This document shows positions 24,738 to 35,813 of a DNA stretch of 64,000 nucleotides, one piece after another. The notes beneath the pieces are model-generated. The model saw nothing but the letters and a program-made list of their open reading frames with translations, was not told the DNA's origin and did not search any database. The position numbers and the translations under genes were made by a program. The DNA is from Desmodus rotundus (lineage: Eukaryota > Chordata > Mammalia > Chiroptera > Phyllostomidae). The DNA is taken from positions 62,704,239 to 62,768,238 of the forward strand of contig NC_071389.1 in NCBI RefSeq assembly GCF_022682495.2, in the 5' to 3' direction. The stretch's first letter is position 1; every line of letters begins with the position of its first letter.

Positions 24738-25144
24738 TTCAAAACTTGATAGAACTATAAAAAAGGGACAAATTCACAATCATAATTGGAGATTTTAACA
24801 CACCTCTCTCAGTAACTGAAAGAACAAGCAGACAAGAAATTTGCAAGAATGGAGATTTGCATCATATGATTAACCTACTTGCTTAACACATATAGAACAC
24901 TATTCCTGCCAACTACAGAATACACAATTTTCTCAAAAGCACATGGAATACTTTACCAAAATAAACTGTAAGTTGAGGCAAAAAAAAAAGTCTCAACAAA
25001 TTTCCAAGGATTTAAATCTTAAAGTATGCTTTCTGAATGTAGGGTAATTAAACTAGAAATCAATAATAGATTAACTAGAGAATCCCCAAATGTCTCAAAA
25101 TTAAGCAACACACTTCTATATAGCCCAGATGCAACAAAAAAGGG

Positions 25145-25202
<58 letters not shown>

Positions 25203-25274
25203 GAAGAAAGAAAGAAAGAAGAAAGAAAGTCAGAAAATATTTGGAACTAAATGACAATTAAAATATGGTATATC
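24738..25274 (+). mobile_element. Old L1 relic, segment 2 (between element B and young L1)
   Basis: Degenerate ORF2 endonuclease region: codons for [10 protein letters not shown] are recognisable at about 24780-24815. It runs up to the left duplication of the young L1 and carries a GAAA microsatellite at 25140-25230. Confidence 0.75.
25140..25230. repeat. GAAA microsatellite
   Basis: About 90 bases of GAAA repeats with a few variant units lie 45 bases before the young L1 insertion. Confidence 0.95.
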
Positions 25275-25288
25275 AAAACTTGCATGGT
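25275..25288 (+). repeat. Target-site duplication, left copy (young L1)
   Basis: AAAACTTGCATGGT is identical to 32068-32081. The junction implies first-strand nicking at TTTT/G on the opposite strand, close to the L1 endonuclease preference. Confidence 0.93.
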
Positions 25289-26993
25289 GGGAAGATGGCG
25301 GCAACATAGGTGGGAGCGGAATCCACTTCCCCTCAGCGCCAGGGAAATACCTAGCTGATCTGAGGAGCAGAGCGAACAGCCAACAGTACTCCAGCATATA
25401 CGAAGATTAGAGACCAAAGATAGAGGACATTGAAAGATTTGACGGTAAGAAGAGTGCTCAAGGACAATAAGGTCCCCAGGAACCGGGACCGCGCGGTACA
25501 AGGGCTGCAGAGGCGCCAGCCCTGGCGCAGGGGCTGCTGCAGGAGTCCTGGGAGAGGGCCAGGCTGCGCTGTGAGCAGCCAGGTGCTTGATTGGACCAGG
25601 GGGGCTTGAAAAGGAGGAATTTCTCAAAAAGAAAAAGAAAATAGAGACACTCAGGGGCTAGTTAGAGAACTCTCGGTGGTGGCCGAGGCCCCTGGCGCCC
25701 CTCCCCCCTCCGCCCCTGGACTGTGAACGCCTAACGCGGGATAAGCGGCACCGGCGCTCACCTGAGGTCCGGTCACGCGCGGTCGTGCGCGCGCAGATCA
25801 GCGAACGGGGCCCATACATGAAACCCCGGAGGGGCGCCCACACCTGAAACCTCCAAGATCTTTTGGAGCAGAGACTAGCTGCTCCACCCACAGACCCAAA
25901 ACCTCGGAACCGAGTACCGCGTGATTCGGTCCCAGGGCGGCCCCGCCCACCCGAGAGTCTCAAGCCCCGGGCGGCTGGATCGGCCCCCAAGCGTAGAGCC
26001 TCTGCGCGCTCACCAAGCGTAGGGCCGGCTGGATGCGCACTTCCCAAGCACAAAGGGGCTGGCGAGAGTCGTAACACCAAGGCGGCTGAACCAGCAGCTT
26101 GCAGCGCGCCAGCCTCCCTAGCCTGGGCAGCTCGAGTGGTCGGCCGGCTGCGCGCTCAGAGCCCAAATATCGTCACAAACCCGAAGCGGCTGGATTCCCC
26201 TGCTGCGCGCGCACGCGTCCAGAGCCAAAGCGGCTGGAGCGGCCACTTGAGAGTCCCAAGAACAAAGCTGCTGGATTGGCTGATCAACGGCCTGATTGCC
26301 TGCCAGGGACCACACCTACAAAACAGTGAAGAGTGTGACCCAGGAAGGAAGAAAAGTGAAACCAATCCTTCCAACCACCCCCTCCCGTTGCACAGACAGG
26401 ACAACAGCAGAAATAACCTGAACGGTTTAAAGCCAACAGAAGATTTTTTTTTTCCCCCTTTTTTTTTTTTTTCCTTTTCCTTTCCCCCTGAACTCCTTCT
26501 TCCTCTCTCTCTCTTTTTTTTCTTTCATTCCTTCTTCCTCCCATCCTCTACCATTTTTATGTCTTCTTCCTGCCTTCTTTTATCTATTTCTATGTTTTAA
26601 TTTTTGTTAAAATTCCTTCTTATCTTGCCTCCGATCTTTCTTTTATCCTTCTTCCCTCCTTCCTTCCTTTCCTCCTTTCCTATTTCCTTTTTCCCTCCTT
26701 CCCATCTTTGGTTTTTGTTTGTTTGTTTGTTTGTTTGTTTTTTCCTTTTCTTTCTCCCCCCCTTTCTATTTTTCCCACAGGTGCGACAACAAAACCTGGA
26801 GTGCTGAAAAGACTAGAGTTAGACCGTGTTAAACACATAAACGTCAGCTCAAGACCAGTGAGCACAGGAGAGTAAGGAGACAGCACCACCGAATCCCATT
26901 GGCATTCTACCATAGAAGTTCATATCATAAACCCAGGGATTCAGAACAAAGCAATTTAAGAAGCAGAGGCCAACAAGAAGAGCCTCACAAACA
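25289..26993 (+). promoter_or_regulatory. L1 5' UTR / internal promoter, CpG-rich
   Basis: It is about 1.7 kb. An AAGATGGCGGC YY1-type motif lies at 25292-25302, four bases into the element, where L1 promoters keep it to set the start site. About 25480-26310 is dense in CpG and contains a recurring GGCTGG-type motif. 26444-26779 is almost entirely pyrimidine and ends in a good splice acceptor. Promoter function is inferred from position and the YY1 motif. Confidence 0.85.
25292..25302 (+). promoter_or_regulatory. YY1-type motif at the L1 5' end
   Basis: AAGATGGCGGC matches the YY1 core AAGATGGCGGC. In L1 elements YY1 near the first bases directs accurate transcription initiation. Confidence 0.8.
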
Positions 26994-27926
26994 ATGGGAA
27001 GACAAAGAAACAATTCCCAAATGAAAGGAAAGGAGGAAGTCTCAGAAAGAATACTAACCGAAAAAGAGGCAAGTCAACTATCAGATACTGAGTTCAAAGC
27101 AATGGTCATCAGGAAGCTCACTGAGCTCTCTGAGCTCAAAGAGAACTACCAGAAACTACAAGGAAACTACAATGAACTCACTGCAAACTATATCAACATG
27201 AAAAAGGAAATAGAAAATATCAACAAGAGCCAAGAGGAAATGAAGAATACAATTTCTGAATTGAAGAACACAGTAGAAGGAATTAAAAGCAGACTTGATG
27301 AAGCAGAGGATCGGATCAGCGAGCTGGAGGATAAAGTAGAAAAAAACACCCAGAAGGAGCAAGAAAAGGAAAAGAGGCTCAGAAAGAATGAAGAGCCAAT
27401 AAGGGAAATGCAGGACAACATGAAACGTAACAATATCCGTATAATAGGAATACCAGAAGGAGAAGAAGAAGAGCAAGGGATAGAAAACCTGTTTGAAAAA
27501 GTAATGATGGAAAATTTCCCTAATCTGAGGAGAGAAAAAGTCACCCAAATCCAGGAATCACAGAGAGTCCCAAACAAGAGGAACCCAAAGAGACCCACTG
27601 CAAGACACATCATAATTAAAATGGCAAATTTCCAAGACAAAGAGAGGATCTTAAAGGCAGCAAGGGAGAAAAAGGAAGTAACATACAAGGGAGCCCCAAT
27701 AAGGTTAGCAACTGACTTCTCAATGGAAACGCTCCAAGCCAGAAGAGAATGGCAAAAAATATTCCAAGTAATGAGAACCAGAGGCCTCCAACCAAGACTA
27801 CTTTACCCAGCAAGGCTCTCAATCAAGATAGAAGACCAAATAAAGAGCTTCCCAGACAAAAGAAGTCTAAAAGAATACAGCTCCACCAAACCAGCTCTGC
27901 AAGAGATGCTAAAGGGACTGCTTTAA
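26994..27926 (+). CDS. L1 ORF1 protein (RNA-binding chaperone), intact, 310 aa
   Basis: ORF1p is the trimeric, RNA-binding nucleic-acid chaperone that coats L1 RNA in cytoplasmic particles. The order seen is a basic N-terminus, SDTEFKAMVIRKLTEL (30-45), a long heptad-rich coiled coil (about 45-145), the RRM domain starting at NNIRIIGIPEGEEEE (146-160), and a C-terminal domain with ARHIIIKM (203-210), YKGAPIRLATDFS (231-243) and LLYPARLS (269-276). It is slightly shorter than the human protein of about 338 residues, the difference lying in the N-terminal part and coiled coil. The start ATG has A at -3. There is no internal stop. The C-terminal LKGLL and stop lie 46 bases before ORF2. Confidence 0.97.
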   Translation: MGRQRNNSQMKGKEEVSERILTEKEASQLSDTEFKAMVIRKLTELSELKENYQKLQGNYNELTANYINMKKEIENINKSQEEMKNTISELKNTVEGIKSRLDEAEDRISELEDKVEKNTQKEQEKEKRLRKNEEPIREMQDNMKRNNIRIIGIPEGEEEEQGIENLFEKVMMENFPNLRREKVTQIQESQRVPNKRNPKRPTARHIIIKMANFQDKERILKAAREKKEVTYKGAPIRLATDFSMETLQARREWQKIFQVMRTRGLQPRLLYPARLSIKIEDQIKSFPDKRSLKEYSSTKPALQEMLKGLL

Positions 27927-27972
27927 GGAAAGGAAGGAAAAGAGAAAGACAGAGGAACACAGGTAGGAAATA

Positions 27973-30900
27973 ATGGCAATGAATAACTACCTATCGATAA
28001 TAACCTTAAATGTAAATGGATTAAATGCTCCAATCAAAAGACATAGAACAGCTGAATGGATAAGAAAACATGACCCACACATATGCTGCCTACAAGAAAC
28101 CCATCTCAGGACAAAAGACTTACACAGACTGAAAGTGAAGGGCTGGAAACAAATTTTCCAAGCAAACGGACAGGAAAAAAAAGCAGGGGTAGCAATACTC
28201 ATATCAGACAAAATAGACTTCCAAAGAAGGGCCATAAAGAGAGACCCAGAAGGTCACTTCATAATACTCAAAGGAAGAATCCACCAAGAAGACATAAACA
28301 TTATAAATATATATGCACCCAACATAGGAGCACCCAAATACATAAAGAAAATCTTGGAGGATTTCAAGAAAGATATTGACAGCAACACAATTATAGTAGG
28401 GGATTTTAACACCCCACTATCAAAAATGGACAGGTCTTCCAAACAAAAGATTAACAAAGATATTGTGTCACTTAACAATACCCTAGAGGAAATGGACTTA
28501 ACTGATATATACAGAGCTTTTCATCCCAAAGAAGCAAAATACACATTCTTTTCAAGTGTCCATGGAACTTTTTCAAAGATAGACCACATGATAGGACACA
28601 AAGCAACCCTCAACAAATTCAAGAAAATTGAAATCATATCAAGCATCTTCTCTGACCACAAGGGTCTGAAACTAGAAACCAACCCCAAGGGTAAAAACCC
28701 AAAACACTCAAAATCATGGAGACTGAATAGCATGCTATTAAACAATGAATGGGTCAAGAACGAGATTAGGGAAGAAATCAAAAACTTCCTGGAAACAAAT
28801 GAAAACGAACTCACAACAACCCAAAACCTATGGGACACAGCAAAGGCAGTCCTGAGAGGGAAGTTCATAGCAATACAGGCCTACCTTAAGAAGTTAGAAA
28901 CAGTTCACACAAACAACCTAACCCTACGCCTACAAGAACTGGAGGAACAACAACAAAGACAGCCCAGAGCAAGCAGAAGGAAGGAAATAACCAAGATCAG
29001 AGCAGAACTAAATGACATAGAGACTAAAAGCACAATTGTAAGGATCAATGAATCCAGAAGCTGGTTCTTTGAAAAGATAAACAAAATCGACAAGCCTTTA
29101 AGTAGGCTTATCAAGAAGAAAAGAGAAAGGATCCAAATAAACAGAATTAGAAATGAAAGTGGAGAGATTACAACTGATACCACAGAAATACAAAGGATCG
29201 TAAGAAATTACTATGAAGACCTATATGCTAAGAAATTTGAAAACCTAGATGAAATGGACACATTTCTAGAAAAATATAATCTTCCAAAACTGACTGAAGA
29301 AGAAGCAGAAAACCTGAACAGACCAATATCAGCAAAGGAAATTGAAGCAGTCATCAAGAAACTCCCATCACACAAAAGCCCTGGTCCAGATGGTTTCACA
29401 GGAGATTTCTACAAAGCATTTAAGGAAGAACTAACCCCTATCCTTCACAGACTATTTGAAAAAATCCAAACTGATGGAAGACTCCCAAACTCTTTTTATG
29501 AAGCCAACATCATCCTAATCCCAAAACCAGATAAAGACACAATGAAGAAAGAAAACTTCAGGCCAATATCGCTGATGAACATAGACGCTAAAATTCTCAA
29601 CAAAATATTAGCAAACCGCATCCAGCAATATATTAAAAAGATCATCCACCATGACCAAGTGGGATTCATCCCAGGGATGCAAGGAGGGTACAATATTCGC
29701 AAATCAATAAACATAATACATCACATCAACAACAGCAAAGACAAAAATCACATGATCATATCAATAGATGCGGAAAAAGCATTCGATAAGATACAGCACC
29801 CATTTCTGATAAAAACACTCAGCAAAGTGGGAATAAAGGGAGCAGTCCTCAACATAATTAAGGCCATATATGAGAGACCTACAGCCAACATCACATTCAA
29901 TGGACAAAAACTTAGAGCTTTCCCACTAAGATCAGGAACAAGACAAGGATGCCCTCTCTCACCACTCCTATTCAACATAGTATTGGAAGTCCTAGCCACA
30001 GCAATCAGACAAGAAAAAGCAATAAAAGGCATCCAAATTGGAAAGGAGGAAATGAAACTGTCACTGTTTGCAGACGACATGATAGTGTACATGGAAAACC
30101 CTATAGACTCCACTCAAAAACTACTCGACCTAATAAATGAATTTGGCAAAATAGCTGGATACAGAGTCAATACCCAGAAATCAAAGGCATTCCTGTACAC
30201 CAACAATGAAACTGCAGAAACACAAATCAGGAAAAAAATCCCATTCGATATAGCAACAAGAAAAATAAAGTACCTAGGAATAAACCTAACCAAGGAGGTA
30301 AAAGACCTGTACTCAGAAAACTACACAACACTGAAGAAAGAAATTAAGGAAGATACAAACAAATGGAAGCATGTACCATGTTCATGGATTGGAAGAATTA
30401 ACATCATCAAAATGGCCATACTACCCAAAGCAATTTATAGATTCAATGCAATCCCTATTAGAGTACCCATGACATATTTCACAGATATAGAACAAACATT
30501 GCAGAAATTCATATGGAACCATAAACGACCTCGAATAGCAGCAGCAATTTTGAGAAAGAAGGACAAAGCAAGAGGTATCACAATACCTGATATCAAACTG
30601 TATTACAAGGCCACGGTAATCAAAACAGCCTGGTACTGGCATAAAAACAGGCTCATAGACCAATGGAACAGAATAGAGAGCCCAGAAATAAACTCAAATC
30701 TATACGATCAATTAATATTTGACAAAGGAGGCAGGAGCATAAAATGGAGCAAAAACAGTCTCTTCAACAGATGGTGTTGGGAGATCTGGACAGCTACGTG
30801 CAAAAAAATGAAACTCGATCACCAACTTACGCCATACACGAAAATAAACTCAAGATGGATAAAAGACTTAAATATAAGCCGTAACACCATAAAAGTACTT

Positions 30901-31794
30901 GAGGAAAACATTGGCAGGAAAATCTCAGACATTCCACGCAGCAACATCCTCACAGACACATCCCCTAAAGCAAGGGACATAAAGGAAAGAATAAACAAAT
31001 GGGACCTCATCAAAATAAAAAGCTTCTGCATGGCTAAAGAAAACAGCACCAAATTACAAAGAGAACCAACAATATGGGAAAGCATATTTGCCAATGATAC
31101 CTCAGACAAGGGCCTGATCTCCAAAATATATAAAGAACTCACACGACTCCACTCCAGGAAGACAAACAACCCAATTAAAAAATGGGCAAAGGACTTGAAC
31201 AGACACTTCTCCAAGGAAGACATACAGAAGGCCCAGAGACATATGAAAAGATGCTCAGCATCACTAGCCATCAGAGAGATGCAAATTAAAACCACAATGA
31301 GGTATCATCTCACACCAGTCAGAATGGCCAACATAAACAAATCCACAAACAAATGTTGGAGAGGATGCGGAGAAAAGGGAACCCTCGTGCACTGTTGGTG
31401 GGAATGCAGACTGGTGAGGCCACTGTGGAAAACAATATGGAATTTCCTCAGAAAACTAAAAATGGAACTGCCCTTTGACCCAGTAATTCCGCTGCTGGGA
31501 TTATACCCTAAGAACACTGAAACACCAATCCAAAAGAATCTGTGCACCCCAATGTTCATAGCAGCACAATTTACAATAGCCAAGTACTGGAAGCAACCTA
31601 AGTGCCCATCAGCAAACGAGTGGATCCAAAAACTATGGTATATTTACACAATGGAATTCTACGCAGCAGAGATAAAGAAGGAGCTTATACCCTTTGCAAC
31701 AGCATGGATGAAACTGGAGAGCATTATGCTAAGTGAAATAAGCCAGGAAGTGAGGGACAAATACCATATGATCTCACCTTTAACTGGAACATAA
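27973..31794 (+). CDS. L1 ORF2 protein (endonuclease and reverse transcriptase), intact, 1273 aa
   Basis: ORF2p nicks the target DNA and copies L1 RNA into it. Its length (1273) equals a complete family member; human is 1275. The apurinic-type endonuclease domain keeps N13 (TLNVNGL), E42 (LQETHL), D144 and N146 (VGDFNTPLS), D204 and the SDH triad end with D228 and H229. The reverse transcriptase domain keeps [42 protein letters not shown] and the catalytic LFADDM with D701 and D702. The C-terminal cysteine motif is complete: C1128, C1132, H1140 and C1145. No stop or frameshift interrupts it. It starts at the ATG 46 bases after ORF1 and is probably translated by reinitiation, as in other L1s. 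All visible catalytic residues are intact, so activity is plausible but not proven. Confidence 0.97.
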   Translation: MAMNNYLSIITLNVNGLNAPIKRHRTAEWIRKHDPHICCLQETHLRTKDLHRLKVKGWKQIFQANGQEKKAGVAILISDKIDFQRRAIKRDPEGHFIILKGRIHQEDINIINIYAPNIGAPKYIKKILEDFKKDIDSNTIIVGDFNTPLSKMDRSSKQKINKDIVSLNNTLEEMDLTDIYRAFHPKEAKYTFFSSVHGTFSKIDHMIGHKATLNKFKKIEIISSIFSDHKGLKLETNPKGKNPKHSKSWRLNSMLLNNEWVKNEIREEIKNFLETNENELTTTQNLWDTAKAVLRGKFIAIQAYLKKLETVHTNNLTLRLQELEEQQQRQPRASRRKEITKIRAELNDIETKSTIVRINESRSWFFEKINKIDKPLSRLIKKKRERIQINRIRNESGEITTDTTEIQRIVRNYYEDLYAKKFENLDEMDTFLEKYNLPKLTEEEAENLNRPISAKEIEAVIKKLPSHKSPGPDGFTGDFYKAFKEELTPILHRLFEKIQTDGRLPNSFYEANIILIPKPDKDTMKKENFRPISLMNIDAKILNKILANRIQQYIKKIIHHDQVGFIPGMQGGYNIRKSINIIHHINNSKDKNHMIISIDAEKAFDKIQHPFLIKTLSKVGIKGAVLNIIKAIYERPTANITFNGQKLRAFPLRSGTRQGCPLSPLLFNIVLEVLATAIRQEKAIKGIQIGKEEMKLSLFADDMIVYMENPIDSTQKLLDLINEFGKIAGYRVNTQKSKAFLYTNNETAETQIRKKIPFDIATRKIKYLGINLTKEVKDLYSENYTTLKKEIKEDTNKWKHVPCSWIGRINIIKMAILPKAIYRFNAIPIRVPMTYFTDIEQTLQKFIWNHKRPRIAAAILRKKDKARGITIPDIKLYYKATVIKTAWYWHKNRLIDQWNRIESPEINSNLYDQLIFDKGGRSIKWSKNSLFNRWCWEIWTATCKKMKLDHQLTPYTKINSRWIKDLNISRNTIKVLEENIGRKISDIPRSNILTDTSPKARDIKERINKWDLIKIKSFCMAKENSTKLQREPTIWESIFANDTSDKGLISKIYKELTRLHSRKTNNPIKKWAKDLNRHFSKEDIQKAQRHMKRCSASLAIREMQIKTTMRYHLTPVRMANINKSTNKCWRGCGEKGTLVHCWWECRLVRPLWKTIWNFLRKLKMELPFDPVIPLLGLYPKNTETPIQKNLCTPMFIAAQFTIAKYWKQPKCPSANEWIQKLWYIYTMEFYAAEIKKELIPFATAWMKLESIMLSEISQEVRDKYHMISPLTGT

Positions 31795-32067
31795 GCAATA
31801 GAAGGAAAAAGCAAACAAAATATAACCAGAGACATTGAAGTTAAGAACAATGTAACAATAGCCAGGGCGGGCGTGGGGGGTGGGGGCGGGGACAGTGGGT
31901 AGAGGGGATTACAGGAACTACTATAAAGGACACATGAACAAATCCAAGGGGGAGGGTGGAGAGGGGGGAGGGAAGTGGGTTCACCTGGGGTGGGGTGAAG
32001 GGATGGGGGAAAAGGCATACAACTGTAATTAAATAACAATAAATAAATTGAAAAAAAAAAAACAAAA
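31795..32067 (+). other. L1 3' UTR with G-rich tract and poly(A) signal
   Basis: The G-rich tract near 31865-31891 has at least five G runs and fits a G-quadruplex. More G/A-rich sequence continues to about 32010. AATAAA hexamers at 32038 and 32042 precede the A tail. A G-rich 3' UTR is a conserved L1 trait. Confidence 0.85.
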
Positions 32068-32081
32068 AAAACTTGCATGGT
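32068..32081 (+). repeat. Target-site duplication, right copy (young L1)
   Basis: AAAACTTGCATGGT directly follows the L1 A-rich tail. The first A residues cannot be told apart from the tail. Confidence 0.93.
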
Positions 32082-34370
32082 AAAGCTAGAGCAATGGTCA
32101 GGAGGAAATTTGAGGAAGAAGTGTTAACAGTTTTAACTGTTCAGAAGATAGAAAAGGAGGAACCACTTCCCAACTCATATCTGGCAAGGACATTATAAGA
32201 AAGCAAAAGTAAGACCAAACTCTCATGAACATAGGTGCAAAAATCCTAAACAAAAGATTATCGGATTTTAAAAAATACTACATGATGAGGTAGATTTTAT
32301 TCTAGGAATGAAAGGCTGACTTAGTAATGTAAGTCACTACAATACCAGGATAAAGAAAAAAAAATTACACAATCATCTTAAGAGATATGAAAAAAAACAT
32401 TTGATAAAATTCAATACCTATTCATGATATTTTTTAAAAAATCAAACCTATTAGCAAATTAGGAATAGAAGACTTTCTTGATCTGATAAAAAGTATCTAC
32501 AAAATATCTCCTGATAATAGCATATTTAATGGTGAAATATTGAATGCTTTTCCACCTGGGATTGAAAACAACAACAAAAAAAGATATTTTCTCCATCTGT
32601 ATTCAACATTCATAGGAAGTCATAGCCATGTAATAAGGGAAGAAAACAAAATAGAAGATATAAGATTGGAAAAGAAGAAATAAACAAGTTATCCACAAAT
32701 TACATAATTATAAACATAAAAAATCCAAGAGAATCTACAAAGTACATACTAGAAATAAGTGAATTTAACAAGTTCCCTGAATATAAGGTCAATACATAAA
32801 ATCTAATATATTTCTATGTACCAGCTATAAAAAATTGGAAAATGAAATTTTATAAAAATACCATTTATGATAGCACCAAAAACACCCCTACAAATAAATC
32901 TAAAAAAAGATGCACAAGACCTCTACCATGAAAACTATAAAACATGGTTGAGATCAATTCAATAAAACTTCAAATGAAGAGATAGGCCCCATCCATAGAG
33001 TAAAAGACTCAATATTATAGAGGTGTCAATTCTCCCCAAACGGATTCAATGCAATGTTATCCAACCCTGTAGACTTTTTTTGAGAGGAGGGAGAATTTAC
33101 AAGAAGTTCTAAATTTTATATTGAAATGAAAAAGATCAAAAATAGCCAAAATTTTAGATCCGTTTGGATTTAAAGGATTAAACAAATCTGGAGTGTTTGT
33201 GTTGCCAGATATCAAGACTTGCAGGGCAGTGGCTATTGACACGGTAAGACCCCAAGGAAAGGGTAGCGACGTAGACCAATAGAGCAGAGCGGGGACTCCA
33301 GAAACAGGCTTGGAGCTTTGTAGTCACAGTGTTTGCAACAAAAGCACAACTGCAGTTCAGCGGGGGGATGTGTTGTCCCTTAATAAATGACCTGGCCCTA
33401 TTTCTATCCATAAAGGAAAACAAAACAAAGCAAAAATTTTGACTCTTACACAATACACACAAAAAGTAATTTGAGATAGATCACAGACCTAAAAGCGAAA
33501 GGTAAAACAATAAAGGTTCTAGTACAGAACACTGTACAGTATCTTTACGAACGTGGGAAAGCTGTCTGAAATATAACCGCAAAAAGACATTACCCATAAA
33601 AGAAAAGAGTACATTGAACTCCATTAAAATTAAGAACTTCTGTTCATTCAAGGGCACCATTAAGGCAAACTACAAACTCTGCAAAGATATTTGCAATACA
33701 TATACCCAACAAAGAACTCAATACTCAGAATGTATAAAAACTACTATAAATCAATAAGATAAAGACATCCTGATTAAAAATTGCACAAAAAGACTTGAAC
33801 AGGAACTTCACAACAGTGGATATAAAAATGAAATAAGTATATGAAAAGTGTTTAACATTAGTCATAAGGGAAAATGCAAATTAAAACCACAGTATAACAC
33901 TCACCCTCCAGAGCAGCTAAAATGATAAAGACTGGCTCTACCATGCACTGGTAGAAACACGGAGCAACCAGTACAACCCCTCCGAAAAGTGTTTGGCAGA
34001 TCAACTGAAGCTAGGCATGTATATAGCACGTATATAGCATTTCCTCTCGGTACCTACCCCACTGAAGTCAATGCCTGCACCTATGGCAGTCTTATTGACA
34101 ATAGCCTGAGGAGGGAATAATGCACACGTTCATACACAGGAGTTAGTAAATACATTGTGGTATATTTTTACAATGAAATACAATGGAAGAAGAACATACT
34201 ACTGCTACATAAAACAACATGGCTAAACTTCATACAAAAACAGTTACATGAAAGTAGCCAGACCCAAAAGGACATGCTATATATTTCTGTTTATATGAAG
34301 TCCAAAAACAAGTAAAATTAATCTACGTGGCAATGGAGGTCAGCACAGTGATTACCAGTTAGGAGTTTTC
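32082..34370 (+). mobile_element. Old L1 relic, segment 3 (right of young L1)
   Basis: Degenerate ORF2, resuming exactly where segment 2 stops (AAAGCTAGAGCAATGGTCAG corresponds to DTAKAVLRG codons) and running through reverse-transcriptase and C-terminal regions. It has many stops and indels and an L1-type end near 34370. Confidence 0.8.
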
Positions 34371-34379
34371 ACTTGAAGG

Positions 34380-35750
34380 GAGCAGAAGAGAAACCTGGGA
34401 TGCTGGAAACATTCCATGTCTTTGGTGAAAGTTGGCCTCTCAGGGTGATAACTCCCTGTTCTTCGAGTTTTTTGTGCATTCTGGCCCACGCGAGCTGCCT
34501 CTGATAAAGCCAGACCCCAGGTACCATGGTGCAATGCTTTATGTGAGCCAAAGCCTCCGTGAATCTGCTCAGGCTGGACGTGGGCACCAGAGATTGTTGT
34601 GCTGCCACCACAGCCTGCCCACTGGAGGCCATGCTAAACTAGGCCCTCTCCCTGACAAAAAAAAGACAAGCTCTTGGTGCTATGACGTGAGGCGACTGTG
34701 GCAGCAGCAACGGCCCTCCACTGAGCAAGCAGCAAAGGCCCAGCAGGGAAGGCCAGGCAAAGCTGGGGAGGCACCTGAACGGGGCCTGTTGTACCAGGTG
34801 ACTCCTGTTAGCTCCACTGCAGCAGCTACAATCCAACAAGGGTTTAGAGCCCTCAGAAATAAAGGGTTGAGTCCCAGCAAAAGGCAAACAAACAACACAG
34901 ACCAGCCAAAACGCAGGCTAAAAGAGGGAAATGGTGATGAAGGAGGAGGTAATATATAATGACCTGAGACATGCTGTAGCAGCAGGCCCTACGATTTATT
35001 TCAATAACTCTTGCTTTAGGTGTCTCAGGAGATTGCAGTTGGTCACCACTTGGAAAAAGATTCTATGAATGGTTGGACTACTTTCAGGAAAAAAGTGAGA
35101 CAACTTGTGCTCACACGCACACACAAAAAAAGCAGCAAACTCTACATTACAATATTGGAGCTGGGTATGATGAAAGGGCAAGAGTGGACCTGAGCAGTTT
35201 AAGCAATGAGTTGTGTTGAACTCATCTCATTGAACCTTCCCAGGCTTGGCTTCCTCTAATCCACCAGACCCTCGGTCACTTGCTCCGCTTCGGTCACTAC
35301 ACACTCTTTGCACACTTGAATTGTTCCACTACCACAGATCAACCAGGCACCACTTGGAATCCTTGGCTCCTCGTGCACCACAGTGCACGGGATCTCTCTT
35401 TACCAGAATTGTTTGAAGGGGCTGGGTGACACAGCCAGGAAATTTAAAGGAGTCAATCACCAGCAGGAGATGAGAAGGAGGTAAACACTTTCCCTTCCTC
35501 TCTTTAATGGATTGTCCCAGGGCATGGTTTCTTTGCATAGGCTGTTTGGAGACATCCCAGATGGCAGGGCAGCTGCACAGCAGGTTCACCTGCTGGGTAT
35601 CCTCATTGTACCACAGTAGCCAGCTTAGAAACACTCATCTTTCACTGCTTCCCAACCTTCCCTTACTCATTTCCCCTTCCCCTCTTTCTCACTGCTCTGG
35701 GATTAAACTCTCAAATCATTAACACATAAGCTTGCCTTATGCTTTCTGTG
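34380..35750. other. Unclassified, relatively GC-rich intergenic block
   Basis: This stretch follows the old L1 and precedes a Ves SINE. It is richer in G+C than its surroundings, and one frame is open from 34432 to 34959, but that translation (glutamine- and glycine-rich) resembles no family I know. The right part ends like several old interspersed repeats ('taacacataagcttgcctta'). An old endogenous retroviral or other repeat is most likely. Confidence 0.35.
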
Positions 35751-35813
35751 GAACGCAGGAAAGATACATGTGTTTGGGGATTTGAAATATTTTAGAATCT
35801 AAAAATGTTAATC

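Larger units (their letters stand above)
25289..32067 (+). mobile_element. Full-length young LINE-1 with intact ORF1 and ORF2
   Basis: This is a complete non-LTR retrotransposon of about 6.8 kb: 5' UTR (25289-26993), ORF1 (26994-27926), a 46-base spacer, ORF2 (27973-31794), a 3' UTR with a G-rich tract and AATAAA at 32038-32047, and a short A-rich tail (32051-32067). It is flanked by a perfect 14-bp target-site duplication, AAAACTTGCATGGT, at 25275-25288 and 32068-32081. The first bases, GGGAAGATGGCGGC, match the usual L1 start with its YY1 motif, so there is no 5' truncation. Two long open frames, the identical duplication and the many surviving CpGs all indicate a recent insertion. It landed inside an older L1 ORF2, at the stretch corresponding to its own codons for [10 protein letters not shown]. 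Such copies supply the proteins that also mobilise Ves SINEs. Confidence 0.97.

Noticed and set aside
25658..26600. Open frames on both strands in the L1 5' UTR (140 codons minus, 245 codons plus)
   Set aside because: These follow from CpG- and pyrimidine-rich composition. The antisense one is in a position reminiscent of primate ORF0, but no similarity or start context supports it.
27156..27688. Antisense open frames opposite L1 ORF1
   Set aside because: They are shadows of the A-rich ORF1 sense strand.
34432..34959. 175-codon open frame
   Set aside because: It has no recognisable domain, no splice or promoter context, and sits in repeat-like sequence. It is listed only as part of an unclassified block.
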